Shown one piece after another: positions 42,054 to 49,594 of a DNA stretch of 64,000 nucleotides (its first letter is position 1; each line of letters starts with the position of its first letter). The stretch covers positions 1 to 64,000 of the forward strand of contig DATJWM010000130.1 of the NCBI GenBank assembly GCA_035501255.1, written 5' to 3'. The notes below the pieces were generated by a model that searched no databases, had not been told where the DNA came from, and saw only the letters and a list, made by a program, of their open reading frames with translations. The stretch comes from JAFAZI01 sp035501255 (lineage in GTDB: Bacteria; Actinomycetota; Actinomycetes; JAFAQI01). The position numbers were made by a program, and so were the translations under genes.

Positions 42054-42752
42054 TCAGTCCGCGAAGAGATCGCTCGCGGCGAGCAGGTCGCTCACGTGCT
42101 CACCCTGGCGTTGCAACAACCGCAGCCATTCCGCCGCGGCTTTGTCGGCGTCGCGGGCGACGATCGCCTTGACCGCGCGAGCAACTCCTCGTTTCTGGTC
42201 CGCGATCGCGCCCGGTACGACGTCGAAGAAGTTGCCCGGCACGACCGGCCGCATGACCCTGCTCACCGCGACCAGCCGCGAGGACGCCGCCGCGGCGAAC
42301 ATTCCCCGGATGAGCTGCTCGTTGATGTAGAAGATCTCGTCCGGGTCGGTCGCTGCCGCGAGCGCCTTCTGGTGGTCGGCCAGCCCGGCCAGTTCCTCCT
42401 CGCTCGCCCGCTCGGTCGCCCGGCGCGCGGCGAGCCCGTAGAGCAGGCCGAGCAGGTGGTAGTGATCGGCGACGCCGGCGCGGTCGAACCCGTTGACGTA
42501 CGCGCCGCGGTGCGGCTCGCTGGTGACCCAGCCCTCCCGGTCGAGTGCGATAATGGCCTCGCGCACGGGGATCCGGCTGACGCCGAGGGTGGCGGCAAGC
42601 TCATCCTGGCGGATCCGGTCGCCGTGGCGGAGATGACCGTGGAAGATCAGGCTGCGGATGTACGCCGCGACCTGCTCGCCGCTGCTCCGCCGGCTGAAGG
42701 TTGATCCGACCACCGCGCGGGGTACGCCGGGCGCGCGTGGGCTCTCGGTCAC
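42054..42752 (-). CDS. GntR family regulator, FCD-type
   Basis: 232 residues from GTG 42752, 6 bases after TACACT; a TTG at 42782 gives ten more residues. The winged helix is clear (GEQVAAYIRSLIFHGHLRHGDRIRQDELAATLGVSRIPVREAIIALDREG), followed by an FCD helical domain that binds organic or acyl-CoA ligands. It sits between two catabolic operons. FadR-type GntR sites usually have a GTATAC core; matching palindromes lie at 43809 and 49508, so these are the obvious candidate targets. Confidence 0.88.
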   Translation of the reverse strand: MTESPRAPGVPRAVVGSTFSRRSSGEQVAAYIRSLIFHGHLRHGDRIRQDELAATLGVSRIPVREAIIALDREGWVTSEPHRGAYVNGFDRAGVADHYHLLGLLYGLAARRATERASEEELAGLADHQKALAAATDPDEIFYINEQLIRGMFAAAASSRLVAVSRVMRPVVPGNFFDVVPGAIADQKRGVARAVKAIVARDADKAAAEWLRLLQRQGEHVSDLLAASDLFAD

Positions 42753-42758
42753 CGGCGA

Positions 42759-42764
42759 AGTGTA
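42759..42764 (-). promoter_or_regulatory. Leaderless -10 element of the GntR gene
   Basis: TACACT, 6-base spacer TCGCCG, then GTG at 42752. Confidence 0.5.
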
Positions 42765-42816
42765 GCGGCTTATTTGATCCAATTCAGTTTTATCCGATCC
42801 GCCCCCCCACGAACCG

Positions 42817-43326
42817 TTAGTTCGAACGAGCGGGGCGGAAAAGAAAGGTGGAGCGCGTCGTGACGGCCACCTGGTCCGTGCCTGCGCGCTGGAAGTCCGT
42901 CCGCACGACCAGCACCGACATCCCTGGCTGCTCCGGCGTACCCGGCTTGGTCTGGGCGCTCTCGACGTAGCCCGTCACGTCGAAGGTGTCGCCGACGCAC
43001 ACCGGCCCGTGGTAGGTGAAGTCCTCGGCGCCGTGCAGGATCATCCCCTCGCGGCCGTCACGCAGTGCGGCGATCAATTCGACCAGCGCGACCGCGTCCG
43101 ACGGGACCTCGGGCTGATCGTCGACGAAGCTGCCCTTGTTCGGGGCGACGAAGGCGAACGTGGGCGGCGTCGGAATCCGGTCGAAGCCGGCCGATCGAGC
43201 GGCCGCGAGCGACCGGTACTCCGAGCGTTCGTCCTTCACCGCGGAGGAGAAGTCCACGACCGGCCCGCGCTCGACCGTGACGACCCGCGGTGGGATCCGG
43301 GTCCCGACGAGATCCTCGAGGCTCAC
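42817..43326 (-). CDS. FAS1-like dehydratase, HadA-type hot-dog subunit
   Basis: 169 residues; its GTG overlaps the preceding stop. N-terminal VERGPVVDFSSAVKD, then PPTFAFVAPNKGSF and HGAEDFTYHGPVCVGDTFDVTG fit the MaoC-N/FAS1-like dehydratase group, to which mycobacterial HadA and HadC belong. These lack the full hydratase-2 motif and pair with a MaoC subunit that carries it, here the protein encoded just upstream. The heterodimer would hydrate an enoyl-CoA. Confidence 0.87.
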   Translation of the reverse strand: MSLEDLVGTRIPPRVVTVERGPVVDFSSAVKDERSEYRSLAAARSAGFDRIPTPPTFAFVAPNKGSFVDDQPEVPSDAVALVELIAALRDGREGMILHGAEDFTYHGPVCVGDTFDVTGYVESAQTKPGTPEQPGMSVLVVRTDFQRAGTDQVAVTTRSTFLFRPARSN

Positions 43327-43775
43327 GTCGCCGCCTTCTCGGTACGACGCGGCAGTCGGGCGGCGGCGTGTCCGGTGAGGATGACGCTGCCCTGATCGTC
43401 GACCACCCGGCAGTCGAGCTCGACGTTCGCGCCGTCGCTGTCGGGGTCGAGCGCCCGGACCTCGACCTCGGTGGTGAGCGTGCGGTCCGGCCAGGCCTGC
43501 TTGGTGAAACGGACCCGGAAGCGGGTCAGTGTGCCGAGCCCGACGAAGTCGGTCACCGCCCCGGCGAGAAAACCGGCGGAGAGCATCCCGTGCCCGAACA
43601 CGCTGGGCATCCCCGCCGCGAGCGCCATGGTCTCGTCGTGGTGCATCGGGTTGAAGTCACCGGACGCTCCGGCGTAACGAACGAGGTCGGTGCGGGTCAG
43701 GACGAGGCTGCGGGATGGGCCCCGATCGCCGACTTCGAGGTCGTCGACGTAGGGCGGTGCCGGGCTCTCGGTCAC
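43323..43775 (-). CDS. MaoC dehydratase, HadB-type catalytic hot-dog subunit
   Basis: 150 residues. SGDFNPMHHDETMA is the (R)-specific hydratase-2 motif with the catalytic Asp and His. VFGHGMLSAGFLAGAVTDFVG forms the hot-dog central helix and its following strand. The gene is first in a two-gene operon and partners the HadA-like protein. The 48-base gap to the divergent AMP ligase contains the palindrome ATGTATACAT (43809-43818). Confidence 0.88.
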   Translation of the reverse strand: MTESPAPPYVDDLEVGDRGPSRSLVLTRTDLVRYAGASGDFNPMHHDETMALAAGMPSVFGHGMLSAGFLAGAVTDFVGLGTLTRFRVRFTKQAWPDRTLTTEVEVRALDPDSDGANVELDCRVVDDQGSVILTGHAAARLPRRTEKAAT

Positions 43776-43808
43776 CTCGACTGGCCTCCGTCCGACCGGG
43801 AATAGATC

Positions 43809-43818
43809 ATGTATACAT
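43809..43818. promoter_or_regulatory. GTATAC palindrome, operator candidate 1
   Basis: ATGTATACAT, perfect 10-base palindrome inside the shared word GATCATGTATAC (43805-43816), which recurs at 49504-49515. It overlaps the -10 element of the ligase gene, as expected for a repressor site. Confidence 0.5.
43812..43817 (+). promoter_or_regulatory. Leaderless -10 element of the acyl-CoA ligase gene
   Basis: TATACA, 6-base spacer TTAGGC, then ATG 43824. Confidence 0.55.
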
Positions 43819-43823
43819 TAGGC

Positions 43824-45470
43824 ATGGGTGGCCCCTCGTTTGCCGGTGAAGCGTGGGGGCGGGGCGCGAACCGCACGCTCACCGCGATCCTGCGGGCCAG
43901 GCTCGATGCCGACCCGGACGGTCCGTACCTCGATGTGTGCGGCACCGCGCTCACCGCGGCAGAGGTCTACCGGTCGGCGTGCGCGATCGCCAACGCCCTG
44001 ATCGATCTCGGCGTCCGTCCGGGCGACCGCGTTGCGTCGCTGATCGAGAACTCGCCCGAGGCTCTGCTCTCCTGGTGGGGCGCGCAGTTCGCGGGCGCGG
44101 TCGCCGTACCGGTCAACACCGCCTACAAAGGGGAGTACCTGCGTCATCAGCTTGACGACTCGTCGTCGAAGGTGCTGGTGGTCGCGGGGGAGTTCGCGGA
44201 CCGGGCGGAGGCGATCGCCGGTCACCTGCCCGCCCTCGAGCACGTCGTGGTCGTCGACGGGGCGGACCTCGCAGTCGACGGCGTGGCGAGCCATCAGTGG
44301 TCGACGGTGCTCGCCGCGGCGACCGACGATCCGGGCGTCGAGCGCCGCCCGTCTGAGCTCGCCACCTTCATCTACACCGGCGGCACCACCGGGCTGTCGA
44401 AAGGATGCATGCTCAGCCACGGTTATCACGAGGCGTTGTCCGAGCAGATCGGAATCTGCTGGGAGCGCTCCGGCGAGGACGTCGTCTGGACGCCGCTGCC
44501 GATGTTCCACTTCAACGCGTTGGTCACCGCGGTCGTCGGCTCGCTCGTCTTCGGTGGTCGCGCAGCGATCTACCGCAGGTTCTCGGTCTCGAACTTCTGG
44601 CCCGAGATGAACCGCACCGGCGCCACGATCACCTCGACGCTCGGCACGATGGCCTACCTGCTCGCGCACGACAGCGACCGGGCGGAAATGCCGAACTCCG
44701 GCGCACCCGAGGCGAATCGTTCGTTGCGGCTTCTCGGAGCCGCGCCGCTGCCCCCCGAGGTCGATGACATCATCCGCAGCCGATTCTCGATCGACACCTT
44801 CAGCGGGGCCTACGGGACGACCGAGGCGAGCCTGATCTCCTGGCAGCCGAAGGGCGTGCGCAACCGGCCGCGCGCGGCCGGCGTCGTCAACGACGAGTAC
44901 TTCGACGTCCGCCTGTTCGACGACGACGACAACGAGGTGCCGGTGGGTGAGCAGGGGGAGATCGTCGTCCGGCCGAAGCGGCCGCACGTGATGTTCGAGG
45001 GTTACTGGGGACGGGCCGAGGCCACGGTCGAGACCAGCCGGAACTGGTGGTACCACACCGGCGACATCGGTCGGCTCGACGAGGACCGATACCTCTACTT
45101 CATCGATCGCAAGGCGGACTACCTGCGCCGGCGCGGCGAGAACATCGCGAGTTTCGAGGTCGAGCGGATCCTGATGGGGCACGGCTCGCTGGCCGACGTC
45201 GCCGTTCACGCCGTACCGAGTGAGATGACCGAGGACGATCTGAAGATCACGGCGACGCTCGTCGCGGATTCGACGTTGACCGAGGAGGAGCTATTCCGGT
45301 GGTGCGTCGACCAGCTGCCGTACTTCGCGCTGCCGCGCTACATCGAGTTCCGGGAGGAGTTGCCGCGCAGCCCCGTGGGTCGAGTGCTCAAGCGCGAGCT
45401 GCGCACCGAGGCGGTGACCGAGCGGACGTGGGACGCTGAGACTGCCGGCATCACCTACGAGAAGCGATAG
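43824..45470 (+). CDS. AMP-forming acyl-CoA ligase (FadD-like)
   Basis: 548 residues from ATG 43824; a start 15 bases upstream exists but would overlap the -10 element. Adenylation motifs: TFIYTGGTTGLSKGCMLSH (P-loop-like), GAYGTTEASL, WYHTGDIG, YLYFIDRKADYLRRRGENIA. The C-terminal catalytic Lys of the usual xGK motif is replaced: SPVGRVLKREL has Arg at position 520. It resembles FadD17/CaiC-type ligases. It forms a plus-strand operon with the thiolase 11 bases downstream. Confidence 0.88.
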   Translation: MGGPSFAGEAWGRGANRTLTAILRARLDADPDGPYLDVCGTALTAAEVYRSACAIANALIDLGVRPGDRVASLIENSPEALLSWWGAQFAGAVAVPVNTAYKGEYLRHQLDDSSSKVLVVAGEFADRAEAIAGHLPALEHVVVVDGADLAVDGVASHQWSTVLAAATDDPGVERRPSELATFIYTGGTTGLSKGCMLSHGYHEALSEQIGICWERSGEDVVWTPLPMFHFNALVTAVVGSLVFGGRAAIYRRFSVSNFWPEMNRTGATITSTLGTMAYLLAHDSDRAEMPNSGAPEANRSLRLLGAAPLPPEVDDIIRSRFSIDTFSGAYGTTEASLISWQPKGVRNRPRAAGVVNDEYFDVRLFDDDDNEVPVGEQGEIVVRPKRPHVMFEGYWGRAEATVETSRNWWYHTGDIGRLDEDRYLYFIDRKADYLRRRGENIASFEVERILMGHGSLADVAVHAVPSEMTEDDLKITATLVADSTLTEEELFRWCVDQLPYFALPRYIEFREELPRSPVGRVLKRELRTEAVTERTWDAETAGITYEKR

Positions 45471-45481
45471 CGGGGTACGAC

Positions 45482-46690
45482 GTGCGTGACGCCGTCATCT
45501 GCGAGCCGATCCGGACACCGGTCGGTCGGTACGGCGGGCAGTTCCGGGACATCCCCGCGCACACCCTCGCCGCGGACCTGATCGCGGCGCTGGTCGCCCG
45601 GACCGGCGTACCTGTCGAGGCTGTCGATGACGTCCTGCTCGGGCAGTGTTACCCGACCCCCGAGGCGCCCGCGATCGGTCGGGTGGCCGCGCTGGATGCG
45701 GGTCTGCCGATCGAGGTGACCGGCTTGCAGATCGACCGGCGGTGCGGGTCGGGCCTTCAGGCGGTGCTGTACGCCGCGATGCAGGTGCAGGCCGGGGTGA
45801 GCGATCTGGTGCTCGCCGGCGGTGCCGAGAGCATGAGCGGCGCCGGCTTCTACTCCACCGAGATGCGCTGGGGGGCGACCGGGAGCGTGACCCTGCACGA
45901 CGGCCTCGCCCGCGGGCGGGTGACCGCCGGGGGATGTCGCTATCCGGTACCCGGAGGCATGCTCGAGACGGCGGAGAACCTGCGCCGCGAGTATGCGATC
46001 CCGCGCGGCGAGCAGGACGAGTTCTCGGTCCGCTCCCACCAGCGCGCGGTCGCCGCCCAGCGCAGCGGCGTGTTCGCGGAGGAGATCGCGCCGGTGACCG
46101 TGAAGGGGCGCAAAGGCGAGGTCATGATCGACACCGACGAGCACCCTCGCGCCGACACCAGCGTCGAGTCGCTCGCCGCGCTGCGACCGGTGCTCATCCG
46201 CAGCGACCCTGAGGCGACCGTCACCGCCGGCAACTCCAGCGGGCAGAACGACGGTGCCTCGATCTGTGTCGTCACGCATCCGGATCGGGCGGTGGCGCTC
46301 GGCCTGCGCCCGCTCGTACGGATCGTCTCGTGGGCGGTCGCGGGGGTCGCTCCCGCGAGGATGGGGATCGGGCCAGTGCCCGCGACCGCCGCCGCGCTCG
46401 AACGCGCCGATCTCAAGCTCAGCGACATCGACCTGATCGAGCTCAACGAAGCCTTCGCCGCCCAGGTCCTTGCCTGCACGCGCGAGTGGGGTTTCGGCGC
46501 GGCGGACTTCGAGCGGCTGAACGTGCACGGCTCCGGCATCTCCCTCGGCCATCCGGTCGGTGCGACCGGCGGGCGGATCCTCGCGACGTTGGCCCGGGAG
46601 ATGGACCGGCGCGGCGTACGGTACGGGCTCGAGACGATGTGCATCGGCGGCGGCCAGGGCCTGGCCGCCATCGTCGAGCGCGTTACCTAG
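45482..46690 (+). CDS. Acetyl-CoA acetyltransferase/3-ketoacyl-CoA thiolase
   Basis: 402 residues from GTG 45482. Nucleophile C88 in DRRCGSGLQAVLYAAM, NEAF motif, SLGHPVGATGGRI with the base His, and the second Cys in ETMCIGGGQGLAA. All four catalytic blocks are intact, unlike the TLP1-type protein at 26987. Resembles FadA5/FadA6-type thiolases, which cleave 3-ketoacyl-CoA in steroid degradation, but general beta-oxidation is equally possible. It ends with the hairpin repeat B3. Confidence 0.92.
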   Translation: MRDAVICEPIRTPVGRYGGQFRDIPAHTLAADLIAALVARTGVPVEAVDDVLLGQCYPTPEAPAIGRVAALDAGLPIEVTGLQIDRRCGSGLQAVLYAAMQVQAGVSDLVLAGGAESMSGAGFYSTEMRWGATGSVTLHDGLARGRVTAGGCRYPVPGGMLETAENLRREYAIPRGEQDEFSVRSHQRAVAAQRSGVFAEEIAPVTVKGRKGEVMIDTDEHPRADTSVESLAALRPVLIRSDPEATVTAGNSSGQNDGASICVVTHPDRAVALGLRPLVRIVSWAVAGVAPARMGIGPVPATAAALERADLKLSDIDLIELNEAFAAQVLACTREWGFGAADFERLNVHGSGISLGHPVGATGGRILATLAREMDRRGVRYGLETMCIGGGQGLAAIVERVT

Positions 46691-46726
46691 CGCCGCGCGC
46701 CCAACTTCACTGCGGTAGCCGCTGAT

Positions 46727-46789
46727 CGCCCAACTGTCAGTAACTGGGCGTTTCGCGCGCGAAAACGCCCGACAACTGACAGTTGGGCG
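46727..46789. repeat. Long hairpin repeat B3
   Basis: 27-base arms (46727-46753, 46763-46789) with about four internal mismatches, 9-base loop. Same outer sequence as B2 (CGCCCAACTGTCAGT). It lies between the convergent thiolase and ligase genes, two bases from the ligase stop. Confidence 0.87.
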
Positions 46790-46791
46790 AA

Positions 46792-48267
46792 TCAGGCGGT
46801 CCAGCGGGAGACGAGCTCCTTGCGGAGGACCTTGCCGATCTCGTTGCGCGGAAAGTCCTCGACCACCTCGACGGCCACCGGAACCTTGTAGCCCGCGAGC
46901 GTTTCGCGCAGCGCGGCAAGCAGGGACGGTCCCTCGATCATCGCCCCCGGCTCGACCCGGACCCACGCAACCGGAACCTCACCGAGGCGCTCGTCGGGTA
47001 CGCCGGCCACGCAGGCGTCCGCGACGCCGGGCAGTGCGCGCAGGGCATCCTCGACCTCCTGTGGCACGACCTTCAGCCCGCCGCGGTTGATCGTGTCCGA
47101 GACCCGGCCCACGATCCAGAGGAAGCCCTCGGCGTCGACTCGGCCGAGATCGCCGGTGCGCAGATATCCGTCAATGAGCGCAGCCGTGATCTCCGCGGCC
47201 GTGCTGACGTACGGCGAGGCGATCCAGATCTCGCCGACCGTCCCCTCGGGCACTGGCAGGTGATCGCGGTCGAGAATCCGTACGTCGATCCCGTCATGCG
47301 GGCGGCCGACCGCGCCGAGCTTGCTCTCGCCGTACTCGCGCAGGTCCGCCGCGTTCCAGCCGACCACCTCACCGCCGAGCTCGGTCTGGCCGTAGCAGTT
47401 GAGAATGCCGATCGCGAACTTCGCGCTGAACGCGCGGGCCTGGCCGGGGGTGAGTGGGGCGGTGATGCTGCGCACCATCCTCAGCGGGGCCAGGTCGGTC
47501 ACGGTTGGCTCGTCGACCAGCATCGCCATCATCGCCGGGGCAAGGACGGCGGAACGGATGTCGTGCCGGCGTACCAAGGTGGCGAAGTCGACCGCGTCGA
47601 ATCGGTCCATGAGCACGAGGGGTGCACCGGAGCGCAAGGCAAACAGCGCATTCCACAACCCGGCCCACAACGCGAGGCTGGAGGGGATGAGGTTCGGCAT
47701 CGCCGTAGGTCGGGGACGCCCGCCGTCGCGCTTGCCGCGCAGCGCCGCGAGTGAGGTGTCGATCCCGTCGCGAACGCCGGCGTGGCTCAACACGATCGGC
47801 TTGGACTCCCCGGTCGTGCCGGACGTCCGCATCACCAGCGCGGTGCCGGCTGGTAACGGGTGGTGGGTCGTCGCCCGGCCGTCTGCCGACCACTCGAGCG
47901 CCCCGGTCGCGAGGATGGTGGCCGCGCCCGGGGTGCGGAGCGACTCGCGCGCGGTGATGACGGCGGCCGGCGCGGCGGTGGCGAGTTGCTTGTCGATCTC
48001 GGCGTCGGTCAGCCGGCCGTTGATCGGGACCGCCGCCGCACCGGCGCGCCACGTCCCGAACAGCGCCGCGAGCGCACTCACGCCGGAGTCGATCACGACG
48101 GCCACCGGATCGTCCGCGCCGACACCGGCCTCGTGCAAGACGGTGGCGGCTCGCTCGCTCGCCTCCCGTAGCTCGCCGAGGTCGACGGATCCCTCGATCC
48201 AATGCACGATCGGGTCGTCGTCGGCGGCCGGGTGATCGAGCAGGAATGCGGACAGCGACTCGCTCAC
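46792..48267 (-). CDS. AMP-forming acyl-CoA ligase (short type)
   Basis: 491 residues from GTG 48267. Motifs: LVMRTSGTTGESKPIVLSH, NCYGQTELGG, YLRTGDLG, GFLWIVGRVSDTINRGG, and DFPRNEIGKVLRKEL with the catalytic Lys intact. It is shorter than the other ligases and lacks part of the N-terminal domain found in FadD-type enzymes. The gene follows the CoA-transferase by 10 bases; both activate acids, so they may handle different intermediates of one pathway. Confidence 0.9.
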   Translation of the reverse strand: MSESLSAFLLDHPAADDDPIVHWIEGSVDLGELREASERAATVLHEAGVGADDPVAVVIDSGVSALAALFGTWRAGAAAVPINGRLTDAEIDKQLATAAPAAVITARESLRTPGAATILATGALEWSADGRATTHHPLPAGTALVMRTSGTTGESKPIVLSHAGVRDGIDTSLAALRGKRDGGRPRPTAMPNLIPSSLALWAGLWNALFALRSGAPLVLMDRFDAVDFATLVRRHDIRSAVLAPAMMAMLVDEPTVTDLAPLRMVRSITAPLTPGQARAFSAKFAIGILNCYGQTELGGEVVGWNAADLREYGESKLGAVGRPHDGIDVRILDRDHLPVPEGTVGEIWIASPYVSTAAEITAALIDGYLRTGDLGRVDAEGFLWIVGRVSDTINRGGLKVVPQEVEDALRALPGVADACVAGVPDERLGEVPVAWVRVEPGAMIEGPSLLAALRETLAGYKVPVAVEVVEDFPRNEIGKVLRKELVSRWTA

Positions 48268-48277
48268 GGCAGCCAGG

Positions 48278-49486
48278 TCATCGCACGACTCCGTCGGAGC
48301 GGAGTGCGGCGACGTCCTCCGGGTGCAGTCCCAACTCCTCGGCGAGGACGGAGTCGGTGTGCTCGCCGAGCCAGGGCACGCGCCGGTCGTCGATCTCCTC
48401 CACCCCGCTGATCTTCACCGGGTTGCCGGGGATGATCACCGGCTGCTCGACACCGTCGGGCCGGTCCATCTCGACGAGCATGCGGCGAGCCGCGAGGTGC
48501 GGGTCTCGGGAAACCTCGGCGTCGTCGAAACACGGCCCGGCCGCGATCCCGGCGTCGGAGAACACGTGACAGACCTCGATCTTGGTCATGTCCTTCGCCC
48601 AGTCCTCGATCGCCGGACGGATCACCGTCTCCAGATGGTCCAACCAGCCTTTGCGGGTGGCGAAGCGCGGGTCGTCCTTCCACTCCGGATGACCGATCAG
48701 CTCGATCAGGCGCAGGAAGTGGTGCTCGCGGCCGACCTGGAGCACGAACCAGCCGTCCTTGGCGCGGAAGCCGTTGAGGATCAGCTCGCCGGTGCTCGCC
48801 GCGCTGCCGCCGAGCGACCAGAAGTTCGTGACGATGTCGGTCATCGCCACGACGCTGTCGAGCATGGCGACGTCGACGTACTGGGCCTCGCCGGTCAGGT
48901 CGCGCTGGCGGATGGCGGCCAGGACGCCGATGGTGGCGAACAAGCCGGCGCTGATGTCGCCGAGCGCGCCGACCGGCGCCATCATCGGCGGTCGGTCCGG
49001 TGGTCGCTTCATCTCATATATCCCCGACATCGACTCGACGACGGCCGCAAAGGCCGGCCAGTCGCGGTACGGCGTACCCGGGGTGTTGCCGAAGCCGGAG
49101 ACGGACAGGTAGATGACGCTGGGGTGGACCGCGCGGATGTCGTCGAAACCGAGGCCCATGCGAGCCATCGCGCCGGCTCGTGAGTTCTCGGCGACGATGT
49201 CGAAGCGCGGCGCGAGGTCGAGGGCGAGTTGCCGCCCTCTCGGGTCTTTGAGGTCGATGCAGATGCTGCGCTTGTTCAGGTTGTTGCGCAGAAACGTCGC
49301 GCCCACGTTGCGGCCCTGCGGGTCCTTGATCGCGGGGAACGAGGTGCGGCCCTGGTCGCCAGTCGGCGCTTCGACCTTGACCACGTCGGCACCGAGACGG
49401 GCGAGCAGCTGGGTGGCGAACGGAAGTGCCTGCATCTGCTCGAGCGCGAGGATCCGGATCCCGGACAGTGGTCGCTGCTCGCTCAT
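48278..49486 (-). CDS. Family III CoA-transferase
   Basis: 402 residues. RPLSGIRILALEQMQALPFATQLLARLGADVVKVE, FLRNNLNKRSICIDLKDPRG, GDISAGLFATIGVLAAI and the acyl-aspartate region FDIVAENSRAGAMARMG are CaiB/BaiF blocks. GATCATGTATAC lies 18-29 bases upstream of the ATG. It moves CoA from a donor thioester to a substrate acid. Confidence 0.9.
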   Translation of the reverse strand: MSEQRPLSGIRILALEQMQALPFATQLLARLGADVVKVEAPTGDQGRTSFPAIKDPQGRNVGATFLRNNLNKRSICIDLKDPRGRQLALDLAPRFDIVAENSRAGAMARMGLGFDDIRAVHPSVIYLSVSGFGNTPGTPYRDWPAFAAVVESMSGIYEMKRPPDRPPMMAPVGALGDISAGLFATIGVLAAIRQRDLTGEAQYVDVAMLDSVVAMTDIVTNFWSLGGSAASTGELILNGFRAKDGWFVLQVGREHHFLRLIELIGHPEWKDDPRFATRKGWLDHLETVIRPAIEDWAKDMTKIEVCHVFSDAGIAAGPCFDDAEVSRDPHLAARRMLVEMDRPDGVEQPVIIPGNPVKISGVEEIDDRRVPWLGEHTDSVLAEELGLHPEDVAALRSDGVVR

Positions 49487-49507
49487 CGCTACCGAGCGTA
49501 CTGGATC

Positions 49508-49517
49508 ATGTATACGT
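49508..49517. promoter_or_regulatory. GTATAC palindrome, operator candidate 2
   Basis: ATGTATACGT, nine of ten bases as at 43809-43818, in the same 12-base context GATCATGTATAC. It is in the promoter of the CoA-transferase/ligase operon. Confidence 0.45.
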
Positions 49518-49539
49518 TCTCCGGCTCACGCGTTCCGAT

Positions 49540-49588
49540 AACGGCGTGACGCCGTTTCGCGTGGGGCATCACGGCGTGACGCCGTTGT
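49540..49588. repeat. Palindrome array A3, two units at 30-base period
   Basis: CGGCGTGACG starts at 49542 and 49572. Unit 1 is AACGGCGTGACGCCGTT extended by TCGC; the last unit ends CCGTTGTG as in A2, 7 bases before the amidohydrolase stop (minus strand). Confidence 0.85.
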
Positions 49589-49594
49589 GAGCGG

